Positions 1-12,016 of a stretch of 39,872 nt of DNA are shown one piece after another (position 1 is the stretch's first letter; each line of letters begins with the position of its first letter). The DNA is taken from the NCBI GenBank assembly GCA_036897095.1, contig JAYMSP010000868.1, forward strand, positions 1-39,872, written 5' to 3'. The notes beneath the pieces are model-generated. The model saw only the letters and a list, made by a program, of their open reading frames with translations, had not been told where the DNA came from and made no database searches. This DNA is from Plantago elongata. Taxonomy: Eukaryota > Streptophyta > Magnoliopsida > Lamiales > Plantaginaceae. The position numbers and the translations under genes were made by a program.

Positions 1-2230
1 GGGGGGAGGGGGAGAAGTGGGGCGGTTGACGGACCTGCCTAGCTGGGTTAGTTGATCAGCTAGCCCCTGGTCAGGTCGGTTGTGTTGGAGAATTCAATCT
101 CATAGACATAATTTGAACGTTAATACCTTGATCATGGATGGGTGTTGAATGTTTGGGCGTACCAGCCAGTCGTCGTCTGCTTGTTTGGACTTTGTGATTG
201 AGGGTATCAGTTTCATTGCCAGTCTAACTAGTCGCGTTAGCTGCAAGAATTCGTGGGGTTGGGTTTTGGACATGGTAGGTTTAATTCAGACGGGCACCGG
301 TGTATCAAATTCGTATATATAGGGGGGAGGTTCCATACATGGGAGAAAATTCTTCTTTTCAAGAAAACAATTCTCCACATGTTTTGGTGTAAAATTTTAT
401 TGGTGGGATGGGTATTCTTCTATTTTGTTAACATAAATTTGTCACATAATTTCCCAATTTTATCTATGGTCAGGTGGAGGAGGGGATAGAGTGGATTCTA
501 GGCAGGTTGTGTGTCAAGTTGGGTACATATAAGCTTTTAAATGGTCTACCTTCTACCCTGCCAAATACGAACCCGCAAAATACCCGTACATATGTAATGA
601 TTTTCGGGTAAGGATATGGGTCGAGTATGTACACGGACCCGTACAAGAACCCGACCCGAGGTACAAACCTATTTAGGACCCGAACCCAACCCGACCTGGT
701 ACTTTTTTTGTCAATTAATACATCTGTTTCCATCTGAACAGAGCAACAAACTGAACCAATGTTTACCCTGAAACAAAAGTAAACACTCCTACAACTGAAC
801 ACTGAGGGACCTCCGATTTCCATAATATGGCGTAGGTCCACCTCTCGCAAGCGCCTTCAATTACGACAAGGAGGTGTTGTTGGAACATCTTCCGATTAAG
901 GAATAGGGCAACTGCAGAAGGAGGTGGAGGAGTGATGGTGGTCGTGGTGGTTCGTGATTTGGGAGAGGCCGTGCGGAAGGAGGCAGAGGACTAGAAGTTG
1001 TGGTAGTGGTCGTTCGTGATTTGGGAGAGGCACTGATACTGGTGGAATTGGGTCAGGAGGAGGATAGATCATATATTTGGATGAAAGATTCCATCTTCGT
1101 GGCTTTTGATTTCAGATCTGAACATTTAGTGACTGTTTCCGATAAGATTTGAATTTTGAAAAATTCAATTCTAATTGCGTTTTTTATATACAAAAAAATA
1201 ATTTTTTTTCCAATTCAAATCGTATCCTAAATAGCCGGTTAGTCTTTTATGGTTTACTTTACGGGTTTGGTGGAATCTACCCTACCTGTACCCGTACCCG
1301 TTATTAATTAACGGGTTGGGTACGGGTAGAGGACCTATTAAGAAAATATCGGGCCTCTACCCATCGGGTACGAAACGAGTTTGGGTAGGGTAGAACCCAA
1401 CCCGTTTAAAAGCTTAGGTACGGGTCAAATTTCAAATCGATTTTTGTATGAGTGGGGTCCGTACTGGGTCTTAGTGTGTGTTTGGTTTTGGACAGAGCGA
1501 GTTTTGGACGGGGCACGGGTGCACCCAACTCGAACCTGACATAACTAATTTGTCGGGTTTTAATGGGTTCGGGTTGAGTCCTACCCAATTACAAGCATAA
1601 ATGATAATGATACATCTACAAATTTTATATACAAAGAGGTGTTTAACAAACTATATGGTAATTTTAAATTTACGACCTTATGAACCTCGAAGAATTGAAT
1701 ATATAGTTTATAATAAATTATTGTTATTATTATTAGCATATTATGTAGTTTATTATTATTACTGATCTTTGTTGTATATGTTACCGTTGTGTATATACGT
1801 TTGTATATTTTTGAAGATGTGATAATTTGAGCTTTTTTGGGGAAAATGGGATTACTTCTATATTTTTATAAGTTGAAGGACCCTTTGTAATATATAAAAT
1901 TGTGCCATACGTTTAGTAATATCAGTCTTGTGTTTAACAACCCCATTAATTTTCAGTTAACTAGTGTATGTGAAGCAAAGTTCAAATCGAAACATATGTC
2001 ATATGTAGTTTCATAGGTGGATTCTCGAAAAAAAATATGCACTTTGTTGGTGTAAATAGCATTTTTAATCTATTTAAACCTTTTGAACTTGATTTGAAAT
2101 TCGGAGTTATTATATATTTTATTTTAAGAGTAATATATTTTTCTTAACAACATTGGTCAATTTTTTTCTTAATGCTTACTAAAATAAATTGAAAATTTGA
2201 TCATCTTCTAGTATTTCATACGCCATATAT
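1..2230. other. Intergenic region, no convincing gene
   Basis: No reading frame here shows a recognisable domain. The DNA is AT-rich except for two blocks rich in ACCCG/CGGGT (listed separately) and a G-rich start. The small open frames at 253-489 and 470-850 have low-complexity or repeat-derived translations and no splice context. I read this as transposon-derived spacer upstream of the gene near 2300. Confidence 0.6.
545..1590. repeat. ACCCG/CGGGT-rich arms, possible hAT-like remnant
   Basis: The stretches 545-700 and 1255-1590 are dense in short ACCCG, CGGGTA and GGGTACGGGTA words on both strands. A perfect local palindrome-like segment centres on TTAATTAA near 1309. The sequence between them (720-1250) is ordinary AT-rich DNA. 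Plant hAT-type non-autonomous elements often carry such CGGGT/ACCCG-rich sub-terminal sequence; that link is family knowledge, not proof. I could not define terminal inverted repeats or a target duplication. The words are not the plant telomere repeat (TTTAGGG). Confidence 0.35.
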
Positions 2231-2299
2231 CAAGAATTAGGTCGGCCGCCACGTCTCTTGCTCAGTACAAAGAAGGTAAACTGAATATGCCAATTCGCC

Positions 2300-2788
2300 A
2301 GCAAACAATAAAAAAATCTTAATCCGCGGAATATCAATTGTTAATTCTCCAAACGCTAATTCTTCTCCAGGAGCGAAATTCGAGCTCTCGGTGTAAGAGC
2401 GTCACTGTATCTGGCGAATTAGGTGATCTAGCCCTACTTTATTATCATCTCCGCCTTTCCCTCTTTCTTCCATTGCCGTTTCCGAAGCTTGGTGTGGAGG
2501 TATGTCTATTGAGCTTTCTATGGGATTCAATTTCGAATATTAACTATGTTAATGTCTTAAAGCTGGGTTTTTTTTTTTCTAAATCTGTTTTTGTTTACTG
2601 AAAAATTGATTTTTGTGGAATTCATAGTTTTAATTTTTGAATTGGGGAATCAGGTGAAGCTCATGAGCTAATACCTGCCTTATTGTGTGCATCAAATTAC
2701 CTAACTAGTTTAATTTGGTGTTGTACTGTTATTAATTGAATCTATTCTTCTTCAGTTGTTCAGTTGAAGGTTTACTCAGTTACTGGCA
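2300..2788 (+). promoter_or_regulatory. Probable 5' UTR with a leader intron
   Basis: The transcript leader probably begins near 2300-2340, with a pyrimidine-rich segment at 2440-2495. A good donor (GAG|GTATGT) lies at 2500 and a good acceptor (TTCTTCTTCAG) just after 2750, leaving a short second leader exon before the ATG at 2789. Introns in the 5' UTR are common in plant housekeeping genes. The transcription start is not determined from sequence. Confidence 0.4.
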
Positions 2789-4508
2789 ATGGCAGAGAAA
2801 TCAGGTTATCAGCCACAGCCAGAATTTGTTAAGGATGATAGGGATTCTCTCGTCGATATCAAGTTAACCGATTCGACTGAGTTATGGCTTATCCAGTGGC
2901 CCAATAATCAAGTATGATCATGTGTTACTGATTTTAGAATAGTAACTTAGGCTTTGTTCTCTTCATATTAAAACTCATTAATTTCAGTTCAAATTCATTC
3001 AGTTCAGTTCTACTTAGTTCATGTTTATACTACAATTCGGTTCAGTTATGTTCATACAACAAGAACATAGTCTTAATCTTGATCGTGTTGTTTTATTTGA
3101 TAACCCTTTGTTCCTGTTTTTTTTTCTTCGTGTTTCATAGCCTGCTGAATTTCAAGGGCAAGAAATGTCAGTGAACCTCAATAAGAATGGACATCTTGGA
3201 ACATTGGAGAGTTCTTCTGGTAATTTGAAGTCAGATGCTTTTTTCGAGTTATTCTAACAGATGACTGTCTGGTTGTTGATTGTTTTTCTGTTAATGCTTT
3301 TTTTTATAAAGGGAAAACTTATGATGTGGTTAGTTATAACTCCCAAGGCCCCGATGCTGTGGTTTTCTTGTCATCTGGGTCAGAGGTGAAAATCGGTATG
3401 TTAGTTTCTTGCATTATGGCCTTACTTAACTCTGCCATGTTCTTTTCTTCAAGTTGTGATGCATGTATGTGTTGATATTGACTGTTGACTTGAATAGGTT
3501 ACAGTTAATGGATCTTATTGTATTTCATGCTGCGTACTTCTCAAATTATATAATTCTACTCTTGTGTTGTTTCATGATGATCACTCCACTGTAACATAAT
3601 TTATCAAAGTAACTGAAAATGTATTTTGTATGATCTTTTAGGAATGCTTTTCTTATGCACATATATATGAGATGTGGTGTTTTTTCAAAGCTTCGACTAG
3701 GAAGTACTTTAGTTGGCAGTAATGATTTCAGTTTAAATGATAGCATGAGACTGTGTAACCAATCCTAGGTTGAACTTTGATTATGGGTTTGCTGCTTGGC
3801 ATCATCTTATTTTGTATGGCACGGCCTGGTAATGACTTGGTTGATATAAATATTGGACTGTGCTGTGTCCTTGTGTATCTCATTGTAGCCTCGTTGGGAA
3901 GTTTGTCGTTTTCCTGATTGTGGCTGATTAGCTTGCGTGTATGGATAGATTTTAGATAGGTCAAGTTAGAAGAAATTCCGTCGTGTAGGTAAATGGTTTT
4001 TTTATGGATTTTGCTTTAATTTCTTGTTGTGTGCTACATCTGTTTCTTTTTACCATCTTACAGTACACTGAATATATTAAGGGTATCGGTCTCATATACT
4101 GTTTCTATGACAGCTGGTAAGATCTCCAGACTAGTCTCTCTGATTCATTACCCAGAGCCTAGTGAACTTCAACTCCAAAGAAGAAATACATTGAGTCTCG
4201 CTCAGCGATCTTCAGCAGCTACGTCGACCTTTTCAGGGCGGCCGATGTCAACTCCTCGTGGTTCCACACCAAGTGGCAAAACCAAGAGTACAGTCACGGG
4301 ATCATCAGGTGGCAGAACCAAGAGTACTCTCAGTGGATCATCAGGTGGCACCAAGCAGGCAAAGAGAAAACGTGAGGATGAGAAGGTTAGACCGGGTAAT
4401 AACCCAGCACAAATGTCAGGAAGAGGAGGCAGTGCTGTTACCTCCTCAGGGTCCAAGGGGCATTCTGAAGAAAGAAAAGCAAAGAAGAAAAGGAAAAGTG
4501 AAAATTGA
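2789..4508 (+). CDS. Mediator-associated protein 2-like nuclear protein, 226 aa
   Basis: Four coding exons are supported by GT-AG sites and phase: 2789-2911, 3141-3219, 3312-3395 and 4114-4508 (681 nt with the TGA stop). The N-terminal 115 residues form a compact domain with acidic and hydrophobic stretches (LWLIQWP near residue 33, YDVVSY near 70, ending ISRLVSLIHYPEP). It resembles the plant protein annotated as Mediator-associated protein 2 and is loosely like the RPA34-type RNA polymerase I subunit. The tail is Ser/Thr/Gly-rich with two near-identical KTKST-x-x-GSSGG units (about 4270-4355) and ends in a Lys/Arg-rich KAKKKRKSEN, probably a nuclear localisation signal. The first exon starts MAEKSGYQ. 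The name rests on remembered family similarity; the exon structure is firmer than the function. Confidence 0.72.
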
Positions 4509-4787
4509 ACCGCATTTGTCTTTGCACTTAATCTGCAAAAGTATGAAGGTGGATTTGATCAGACACAAAGTCTCTACTGGCTACATATTCTCCTAGGTCA
4601 TCATGTAGAAGTTTAGAACTTATCTTTTTAAGTAACTAATGATTGCTGGCGGACTTGTTATTTAGTACTCAGTTGGAGATGTATTGTTCAACTGGCCATG
4701 TTCCAGTGAACTTTCTTGTACGATTTTTGTTGTTCAACTGGAGTTACAGAAATGTCTAGTCAGCATTTTGAAGTCTTTGAAGAGTTC

Positions 4788-4925
4788 GAGGGGCTGATTG
4801 GTATAGAATTTGAGCGTGCATTTGGAATATAATTGAAATGGAAGATATTTGAAGTGTATTATAGTCCAAATTACCATTCATCGAGCTGAATGGACCGATT
4901 TTAATTCCATGCCAAACAGCCCCTC
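4788..4925. mobile_element. 138-bp MITE-like element
   Basis: The ends are inverted repeats of about 22 bp. The left starts GAGGGGCTGATTGGTATAGA and the right ends in the matching ATGCCAAACAGCCCCTC. The interior is AT-rich and non-coding. Size and structure fit a non-autonomous hAT- or PIF-type MITE. I see no clear target-site duplication, so the superfamily is open. Confidence 0.6.
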
Positions 4926-5853
4926 AAACTTTATTCTGCATGAAAGAAAGAAGGGGTGGATAAAAATAATATTGTCACATTGTACTATTATTAGTACAAC
5001 AATCTAAGCTATTGAATTTTTATTAATGTGATAAGTTGTCGCACTGTCACATAGCAATTTAGTGCGACGTCGCATATTAAATAAATATTATAAATGTCAA
5101 TTATATATACACCTTAATATTTTAAACTTAACAAATTATACCTAAATAAATTTAAAATGAATCCTTAATAATTAATTAAATTCACAAAAAAATCCAATTT
5201 GTAAGTAAAAAGTTGCCGGAGCTCCGTCATGTCCACCATTGAAGCAGCTTTGTTAGCTTTGACGGAAGTTCTCTTCTTGAGCTTCAATCTGTCTGTTGTA
5301 GTGTTCCATATTCTTCTCTGTTTTCTGCATCTATTACCTGTTCTTAATAGGTTGTAGATGGAATCTTCTATCTAGAGCTTCAATCTATTAATAGTATTCA
5401 TCTGCGACTTTTCCTTTCTCAATCCTCAATTTATCAACGCCTTCATTGTTTTCTGGTCGTTAACATTCGGGTAGCAGCAACATATTCAGAGCTTAATTAC
5501 AAGCTCTGTCCGAGCTTCCATGGAAGCTCTATTGGGCTTCCACATGGTCAGATATGTTCCAGCTTCCACCATAGACTCAAACTTTCATGGTGGAAATCCA
5601 TTCATGGGAGTATTTCAAGAGTATTGTCATCAACGAATACTGAGAGGCATAATGAAAAGATGAAGAGTAAATTTACTACGAACTGTATAGAGTAAGCTCA
5701 TCTATGTTTAACTAATTTAGATTTCTACATCGCCCCATGTTCTGTACAGCTCAAAAATACAATCCGACATTCCAGCTTCTTCCTATGATACAGATAACGA
5801 AAATGCCGTGGCAATTCTATTTCCAAACAATAGTCTACCCGAACTCCACTAGG

Positions 5854-5975
5854 GCGCCTGCAAGTGAGTCATACCCGATAAAGTGAAATATTAGGCTAAA
5901 CTTCCATAGCTAGCCCGCCTTCAAGTGCATCATATCCAAGAAAGTGACATTGGGCTAACATTCCATAGCTAAACC
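5854..5975. repeat. Direct duplication, about 60-bp unit, two copies
   Basis: Copy 1 (about 5854-5914) and copy 2 (about 5916-5975) share the order GCCT-CAAGTG-TCATA-CC-AAAGTGA-GGCTAA-TTCCATAGCTA with scattered substitutions. It lies just downstream of the SWI3C stop codon (minus strand), so it may be in that gene's 3' UTR. Confidence 0.65.
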
Positions 5976-6055
5976 AGATTTGGTCGCAGGTGCTGAGGTA
6001 CATGCCCAAGCATTGGTTGACCAATAGGATACTGGGAATTCATGCAAGATGATAT

Positions 6056-9000
6056 TTAATCGTTTGACATGGCATTTTGAGTTGATGAAGGTGGTTGTAT
6101 TGACGAAGGAGGTTGCCTTTGTCCAAGACCATAGATCCCCTGCTGTTGCATGTGGGACTGAAGGGGTTGGTTATACCCAGAAACAAAAGGCTGTTGAGAA
6201 ACAAAATTTTGTTGCATGCCGTTCCCTGAGGCATTGTTTATAGTTGCAGTGCCAACCGGAGGGGCCATAGGTAGAGAGACTCCACTGGATACAAATTGTG
6301 ACGATCTCATGGATGTTCGCTCTGCAGCAATTCTCTGCCTTGTCCTTTCCATCTGTTCACATTCTCTCATCAACAAAGTCTCCACTTCCGCAAACTGCTT
6401 TAGCTTCAGTTCCAACCTTTTTAACTGAAAGAAAAGCAGACAGAGTTATTGAGTCAGTGTACATCAGATTGTGATTGCCTTCAAATCAATAATGTATCAA
6501 GCCATAACCTATGAACCAACGCCCTGGTGAAAGATTGAATTGGAATAATACATACCTGATGATTTATAATATTTGCAGATAACCGCTGGATTTCACGTTC
6601 TTCGTGGTCCGCAAAAAGTTTTGCCTTGATAGCCGCAGCAGCAAGACCATCTTTTGCTGCAGCTCTCACTCTTTCAGCAGATAATGGAGGAGCTTCTCCG
6701 TCATGATGGCTCCAGGTACCTTCAAAAAATAACACAGGCATTAACAGAAGAAGCCAGAAAGAGGCCAACACATTCGTGTCATACCATTTATATTCGGATT
6801 TGGGATTTCAGCACGAGGACTCTGTTCCTTGGTTCCATCTTTCAATAAGGACGCCAAGGATGCATGGGCACAGGCAGAAGCCACTCTTGGTCCCAGTTCA
6901 GATTCAAGAAAAGCTACCTGTAGAAAACACGAGAGAAAAGTAGCTATTACAATGATGCAAGTTCTTAAAGAACTTAAATAACAATATGAGAGACTGCAAT
7001 TTGATCTGAAATGGATGGAGAATAAGAGGCAAGGGACATTTACAAAGTCCAAAGCAGCATATCAATAGGATTTGCTATCATGTGGAAACAAAAGGAGAGG
7101 GGAAAAAAAAAGGAGGAGAAAACAATAGAACTGCTAGCAAGAAAAATCTCTTTCCATAATCTACGTCCGACTCAAGAAATATACTTACGAGATTCATGAC
7201 CGGATTTCCAGATTTAGAGAAAGGAAATTTGCTCTCAGATTCGATCCCATTCAAGCTGGATCCTGTATTATGATAAATGTTGAGCGTTAAGTCACAGACC
7301 TTCCTCCATATGCATGAAAAAAAATTAAAATGCAATGGTAAATACCTACCATTTGAATTTGGCTCCAGTTTTACAAAATTGTTAGAACTCTGTAATGCCG
7401 GTGAATTGGTTGTGCCTGGAACATCAATAAAGTCCAGTGACGCTCCATCAAGAGGAAGACGAAGAAAATGAAGGGCGCACTGTGCTTTTGACTTTGAGCC
7501 AACATGTCCTGCAATTTTGTTCCAATTTTCATTGTACATTTGCATTCCCTCGAGCAGTAGTAACGTTTCCTGGTCAGTCCAACTATCTCCGTCTACAGTT
7601 TCATAATTCTCTGCAGGGGTGAATTTCACAAAATCCAGGCTTGAATGACCAGCAACAAATCTACCCTCGTGAAAGCAGTCCAAACACATTAGTAAATCAT
7701 CCTGTAAAATTCATGAGTTAGCTACAAATGAATATTTTGAATGCATTGTCTTAATTCTGCATTTCCATCTAAAGTAAATAAAAAGTGCACTTTTTTTTTG
7801 AATAAGCATAAAAAGAGCACTTTAAGGAATGTAAGCATCAGTACAAATCTTCACCATCACCTCATAGAAACAAAGATTCATGGGTCTTTGCTTTCATATC
7901 TTGAAAGAAAAGCTCTTTAAGAGTGTAAGCACCCATAAAAATCTTCAGCTATCACCTCAAAGAAATAAGATTCGCAACTCATTGTACTGTCTAAGAAAAA
8001 TTACTGTTCTTCACTCATAGCGGAATGATTTTAACAATAGCCAGACCAATATCTTACTAGATGTAAATATCTACGGAGAACATGTCCAATTTCATAGTGC
8101 TTCATACACACATATTAAATAGAGATTAAAGTATTACGAACTCTGCCACTTGTAACTTAAACAAGGTAAGGATTGCAATCATTTCCAGAATAACCATGTC
8201 CAGTGCATTCTATTACGGCATGAAATCTTCCTATAAACTAGAAATTGCACGATTCATGATTTTTCAAGGAATTGAAAAAGGCTTCTGAGCTAATCACAGG
8301 GAGTTCATGTTTTCAAATTGGAGAGTTCTGGTCAAAGGTTTGAGCAAAAGTAAGTTTGAACTCATGCACTTCCAGATTCTTGGATTGACTCATGTACATC
8401 TCTTATTGGCTTTATGAATGGTTGCATTTGTTTAACTGTTACCCGATTCTGAATTTTAAATATTTAAACCCTCTACACAATCTTTAAACAGCGCCTATTA
8501 ATTCAAAATAGCATGAAAATCAATTACCACTCATCAAAAAAAACCTATTACAAATAATAAGCTAAACGCTAATTTGACCACGAAACCTAACATCTATAGA
8601 ACCTGAAAATTTGATTTGCACTTTCCATAGCAATCACAAGAAATAGCAAAGAGTAACACCCGACAAAAAAATGTGAAAGACAATAATGCCATGCCAATAG
8701 GATAAGAGGCAAACACGAAAATTAACACAACATGAGCTAACAAAACCACGACATTTACCTCCTTCTGTGATTGGTAGCAGAAAGTAGGAATAGAGCGGGA
8801 GCAGCAATGACATCTACCCTTAATCAATTGTTCTCTGATAGTAGTGTCAAGGTCAGATTCATGATCATGTTCACTAGCAAGTTCGGGGTAAACAGCAGTA
8901 GCCTTGAGCCTGCATTTTGGCTTGTCAAACTGAAGTAAACTGTCTAATGATTTCAAAGCATCTGAAGGCACACAAAGTTCATTATTTGTGTTTTCACACA

Positions 9001-10883
9001 AATATCTCCCCTCCTTCCAGGTTTCAGGCCTAGGAGGACTTGCACAATAGTTGATGATCCCCCAATGATCAAGAAACCGCATAATCTGAGTCAAATCGTC
9101 AATATAGGGACCAGTTACCAAGTTTTTGCAATCCAAAACTGATATATGTTTATCTGGATTCTCCAAATACTTGACAACAATGAGGTTTCGAATTTCCATG
9201 TACTTTTCAGGAGTATGTTCAGTTGACTTTCCAGAGAAAAAATGTGGCACCACTTGTCTCTCCAGTCTATGCACTGAATGTGGCAAAAACCAGGCTGTTT
9301 GGCACCATAAGATCAATTATGATATGCAAACCCATAAGTAACCTATAAAGTAGTGCAATATAATTTTTTTCACCTATATGGAATAACAGTGTAAACCGTA
9401 GAGAATTACCCCAACATGAGATACATTACATCCCCACATACGTAAAATATGAACTTTTACGTGCACATATAGATATAAATACCCACTTATAAAAGCACTG
9501 TGAGAGTACGTGTTTTTTTATCTTTCTATCTATTTATTTATTTATTAGGGGGGGGGGGGGGGGGTAATTCCTCATATAGAACTTCCCGGAACTATGCAAT
9601 AGAAGTATACATCTGCTGCAAGGTGCAAAGTTACCAACTCTGTCGGTGAAGAAAGACCAGTAGGATAAATTTCACTCATAAAAAATAGTTTCACTAAGGG
9701 GAGCAGTGAACGAACAAACCTAAACTGCCAAGGGAAATAAAAACAAAAAAACAAAACAAGACAAAACCGCTAATCGAGACTTGGGAGCACCTGAATGAGC
9801 TGGTAAAACATGGATATGAGCTGCATCACCAAGCCTGATAGTAACTCCACGGCCTGCAGCTATCTTGGGTGGTTCGATCACATACGAACCACTGCCAGAG
9901 GCAGTCTCATCTAAACCAGTCGCTGACAGAACAGGACTGCTGCGAGGCACAGCAGAGAGTGACTGCAACTGTCCATAAGAAATATTCTCCAATACCGGCA
10001 CACCACCATGCCCAGAGACCCTGCCATCCCCAGCTCTTACAGCCCTCTCAACTTCCAAAATTGCAAAAACTGACGAGTGAGGCCTACTCACCACCTTCTT
10101 AATTGCAACCGGGAACTCAGAAATCCTTGATCCGCCATCAGCCAACTTTTCACTCTCTTTCTCTCGCAATACCCGGTTTGCTCGATTGGCTCTGTGACTT
10201 TGGTCATCATCTTCTGTGTCCTGGTTTAGGGGTGGGTCCATATCCTGGTCCTCCTCATCCTTATCCTCATATACTTCCTCACTCTCATTTCCTTTTAGTT
10301 TATATCTCGCACGTTGCTCCCTTTTTCGCTTCCTCCACCTCGCTCTTGCCTCTTAACAGCCGGGAGAGAAAAAGAAATGTAAGTGAGCAAAATTTTATTA
10401 ATCATTATATATATTTTTTACAAATGGCATTATCAATTCATGGAACTATAATGCTTAACTATAGCCTAACACCAATTCCAAGCAAGCAACCAACCTATCA
10501 GATAAACCCTAGGCAGAACTACACTCATTCTGAAGTTCTCATGTCCTGGACTAATTATACACAGTACACCTAATCTTCTATGAAAATTGAAAAGCACAAA
10601 GAGAAGTTCGGAAACCATAAATTAAATTAATTGAATCAACATAGTCAAGAACTTCAGCTCACATTTCACCAACAGGCAAAAGTTACACCCTAAAATGAAC
10701 GAGCAGCAGATCAATTCAAGAAACACACAGAGAATCAACAGCTAAGCTAAATCAGTTCACTATAGCAAACCCAAGCCAAAAAGGGATAAAAATCGAGTCT
10801 TTTTCCGAGTTGCAAGTAAAATTATAGGCGTAGCTAATAGCTCAGCTAGCAGAGAAGTGTTTACCTGCAGATGAAGCTGGCAT
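6056..10883 (-). CDS. SWI3C: SWI/SNF chromatin-remodelling subunit SWI3C, 735 aa
   Basis: SWI3C is a core, dimerising subunit of plant BRM-type SWI/SNF remodelling complexes in the nucleus. Eight exons join in phase (minus strand, 5' to 3'): 10883-10865, 10351-9791, 9294-8759, 7701-7350, 7262-7189, 6917-6785, 6719-6556, 6424-6056, 2208 nt in total. The domains in order are a basic/acidic N-terminus; SWIRM at about 203-300 (RLERQVVPHFFSGKS, LDHWGIINYCA); a ZZ-type zinc finger at about 350-405 (CHCC, then CLDC and H residues, split by the longest intron); SANT at about 411-456 (SWTDQETLLLLEG, HVGSKSKAQC); a charged coiled coil at about 590-645 (ADHEEREIQRLSANI, AEVETLLMREC); and a Gln/Asn/Pro-rich tail. 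The start MPASSA matches the known SWI3C N-terminus and opens a 19-nt coding exon, too short for ORF calling. It is somewhat shorter than the Arabidopsis protein (about 807 aa), mainly in the Gln-rich tail. Confidence 0.95.
7815..7975. repeat. Local direct duplication inside SWI3C intron 3
   Basis: The segment around 7818-7882 (GCACTTTAAGGAATGTAAGC … ATCACCTCATAGAAACAAAGATTC) recurs in diverged form at 7911-7975 (GCTCTTTAAGAGTGTAAGC … ATCACCTCAAAGAAATAAGATTC), offset by about 94 bp. It is an old local duplication with no coding content. Confidence 0.6.
9530..9566. repeat. Microsatellite: TTTA/ATTT repeat followed by a G homopolymer
   Basis: A short run of ATTT units is followed directly by a run of about 17 G at 9549-9565, within SWI3C intron 2. 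G runs this long are prone to length error in sequencing and assembly. Confidence 0.8.
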
Positions 10884-11146
10884 TGGGTCGAAACCGAGAG
10901 AGATTTTGGGAGGTTGATCGTTAATCGAAAGTACAAAGAGGAATTTGTGGGGTGTCTGAAAGTGTGAACTGTGCAAGTGTAGAGAGAAGAAGAGAGTAGT
11001 GTACAGTTAATTTTCCATTTCTGTTTTTTTGTCTTTCTGGTAATTATTTTCTGTCTGGATTATCTTTTTGGTGGTTATTATGAATTAAGGTGACCCGGAA
11101 TGTAACGGGTGTTATTTAAAAAAAAAATGAAAAAAATTCTTATAGT
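10884..11146 (-). promoter_or_regulatory. SWI3C 5' UTR and proximal promoter
   Basis: Upstream of the SWI3C ATG (minus strand) is a pyrimidine-rich leader at about 10976-11000 (read on the minus strand as CACTACTCTCTTCTTCTCTC), typical of plant 5' UTRs. AT-rich DNA follows up to the start of a retrotransposon LTR at 11147, so only about 260 bp of original upstream sequence remains before the insertion. Confidence 0.45.
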
Positions 11147-11954
11147 TGTTGACATGAGAATATGTCCAATCCGTAATTTGAGCATCCCGAGTACAAATTC
11201 TAAGACATCACGATATTACAAGGGCAAAGCTCCAAAGATCGGAACCCCAAACCATCCGAGGTCATGATTGAGCAAGATACACGAAGAATACCGTGACAAG
11301 AATAACCGGACAAATACCTCACATCCGAGGATAATATGTCCGAACCAACATCACATATGCATACATCCGGACCTAAAGATAACCAAGCGTGGCAAACCAT
11401 AATACGTCAGTAGTGGAGGGCTCTGTTCCGGACACTTTGGTCCGGAACCATCACTTCGGATGTATCTGCGTGTGGAAAGATTATGATGACCTCAAAACCT
11501 ACAAAACGACTAATCTAGTCCTGCTGTCCAAATACTATATGGGTTATGACAATCATATGATCAACGGGCTTAATTAAGCTCTATTAGCCCAACACTTAGT
11601 ACGATCCAACAAGTCTGGCCCAAGAAGGGAATTAATCTATATAAATAAGGAACACCTCTCAAGGTAAACCCAAGTAAGGGTGCTTACTTAACCTCCTCAC
11701 TATTCTATAAGCCTATTGCCTTTAATTATACATTAGTTGACCAACAATCACTCTTGAGTAAAGTATCGTATCCGGTTTGATCCAAGGCAAACCGGGTCGA
11801 AAGGTTCTAAACCCCTCCCCCTCTCAAGTCATTTGTGCAGATTCGAGTGCTAGGTTCCGGACAAAGACTGAAGCTTGGGCTATCTGAGATCTGGAGGATC
11901 GAGAGAGTTAGTTGATTTTGTGTAATATCTGTGGTTGGGGCTTTTACCTCAACA
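11147..11954 (+). repeat. 5' LTR, 808 bp
   Basis: It begins TGTTGA and ends TCAACA, a perfect 6-bp inverted terminal pair with the usual TG…CA ends. A TATA-like box (TATATAAATAAGG) lies at about 11637-11650 and is the likely start of the element's transcript. No second LTR is present to confirm the limits; they rest on the terminal pair and the adjacent primer-binding site. Confidence 0.75.
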
Positions 11955-11958
11955 TAAT

Positions 11959-11976
11959 TGGCGCCGTATGTGGGAA
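11959..11976 (+). promoter_or_regulatory. Primer-binding site of the retrotransposon
   Basis: TGGCGCCG starts 4 bp after the LTR end. This core is the common plant gypsy primer-binding site, usually assigned to tRNA-Asp. The following bases diverge from the usual consensus, in keeping with an old copy. Confidence 0.75.
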
Positions 11977-12016
11977 ACGGAGCAAAAAGCTAAGTCATTC
12001 GGACTAATCAATCGAA

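Larger units (their letters stand above)
4509..6055. other. Convergent intergenic region and 3' UTRs
   Basis: This lies between two convergent genes. It holds the 3' UTR of the upstream plus-strand gene (to roughly 4750), a MITE-like element (4788-4925), AT-rich DNA (4950-5210), a block with many AGCTTC/GAAGCT words (5260-5780), and a direct duplication (5854-5975) that probably lies in or next to the SWI3C 3' UTR. No coding frame with a recognisable domain was found. Confidence 0.6.

Noticed and set aside
470..850. 126-codon minus-strand open frame
   Set aside because: The translation comes from the ACCCG-rich repeat and AT-rich DNA; no recognisable domain and no gene context.
545..1590. 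Interstitial telomere repeats
   Set aside because: The words are CGGGTA/ACCCG, not TTTAGGG/CCCTAAA, and are not in regular tandem.
4202..4456. Minus-strand open frame within the Mediator-associated-like gene
   Set aside because: It is the antisense shadow of the Ser/Gly-rich last exon and has no splice or domain support.
10103..10573. 156-codon plus-strand open frame
   Set aside because: It lies antisense to SWI3C exon 2 and its first intron; its Pro/His-rich translation is a shadow of the acidic SWI3C N-terminus.
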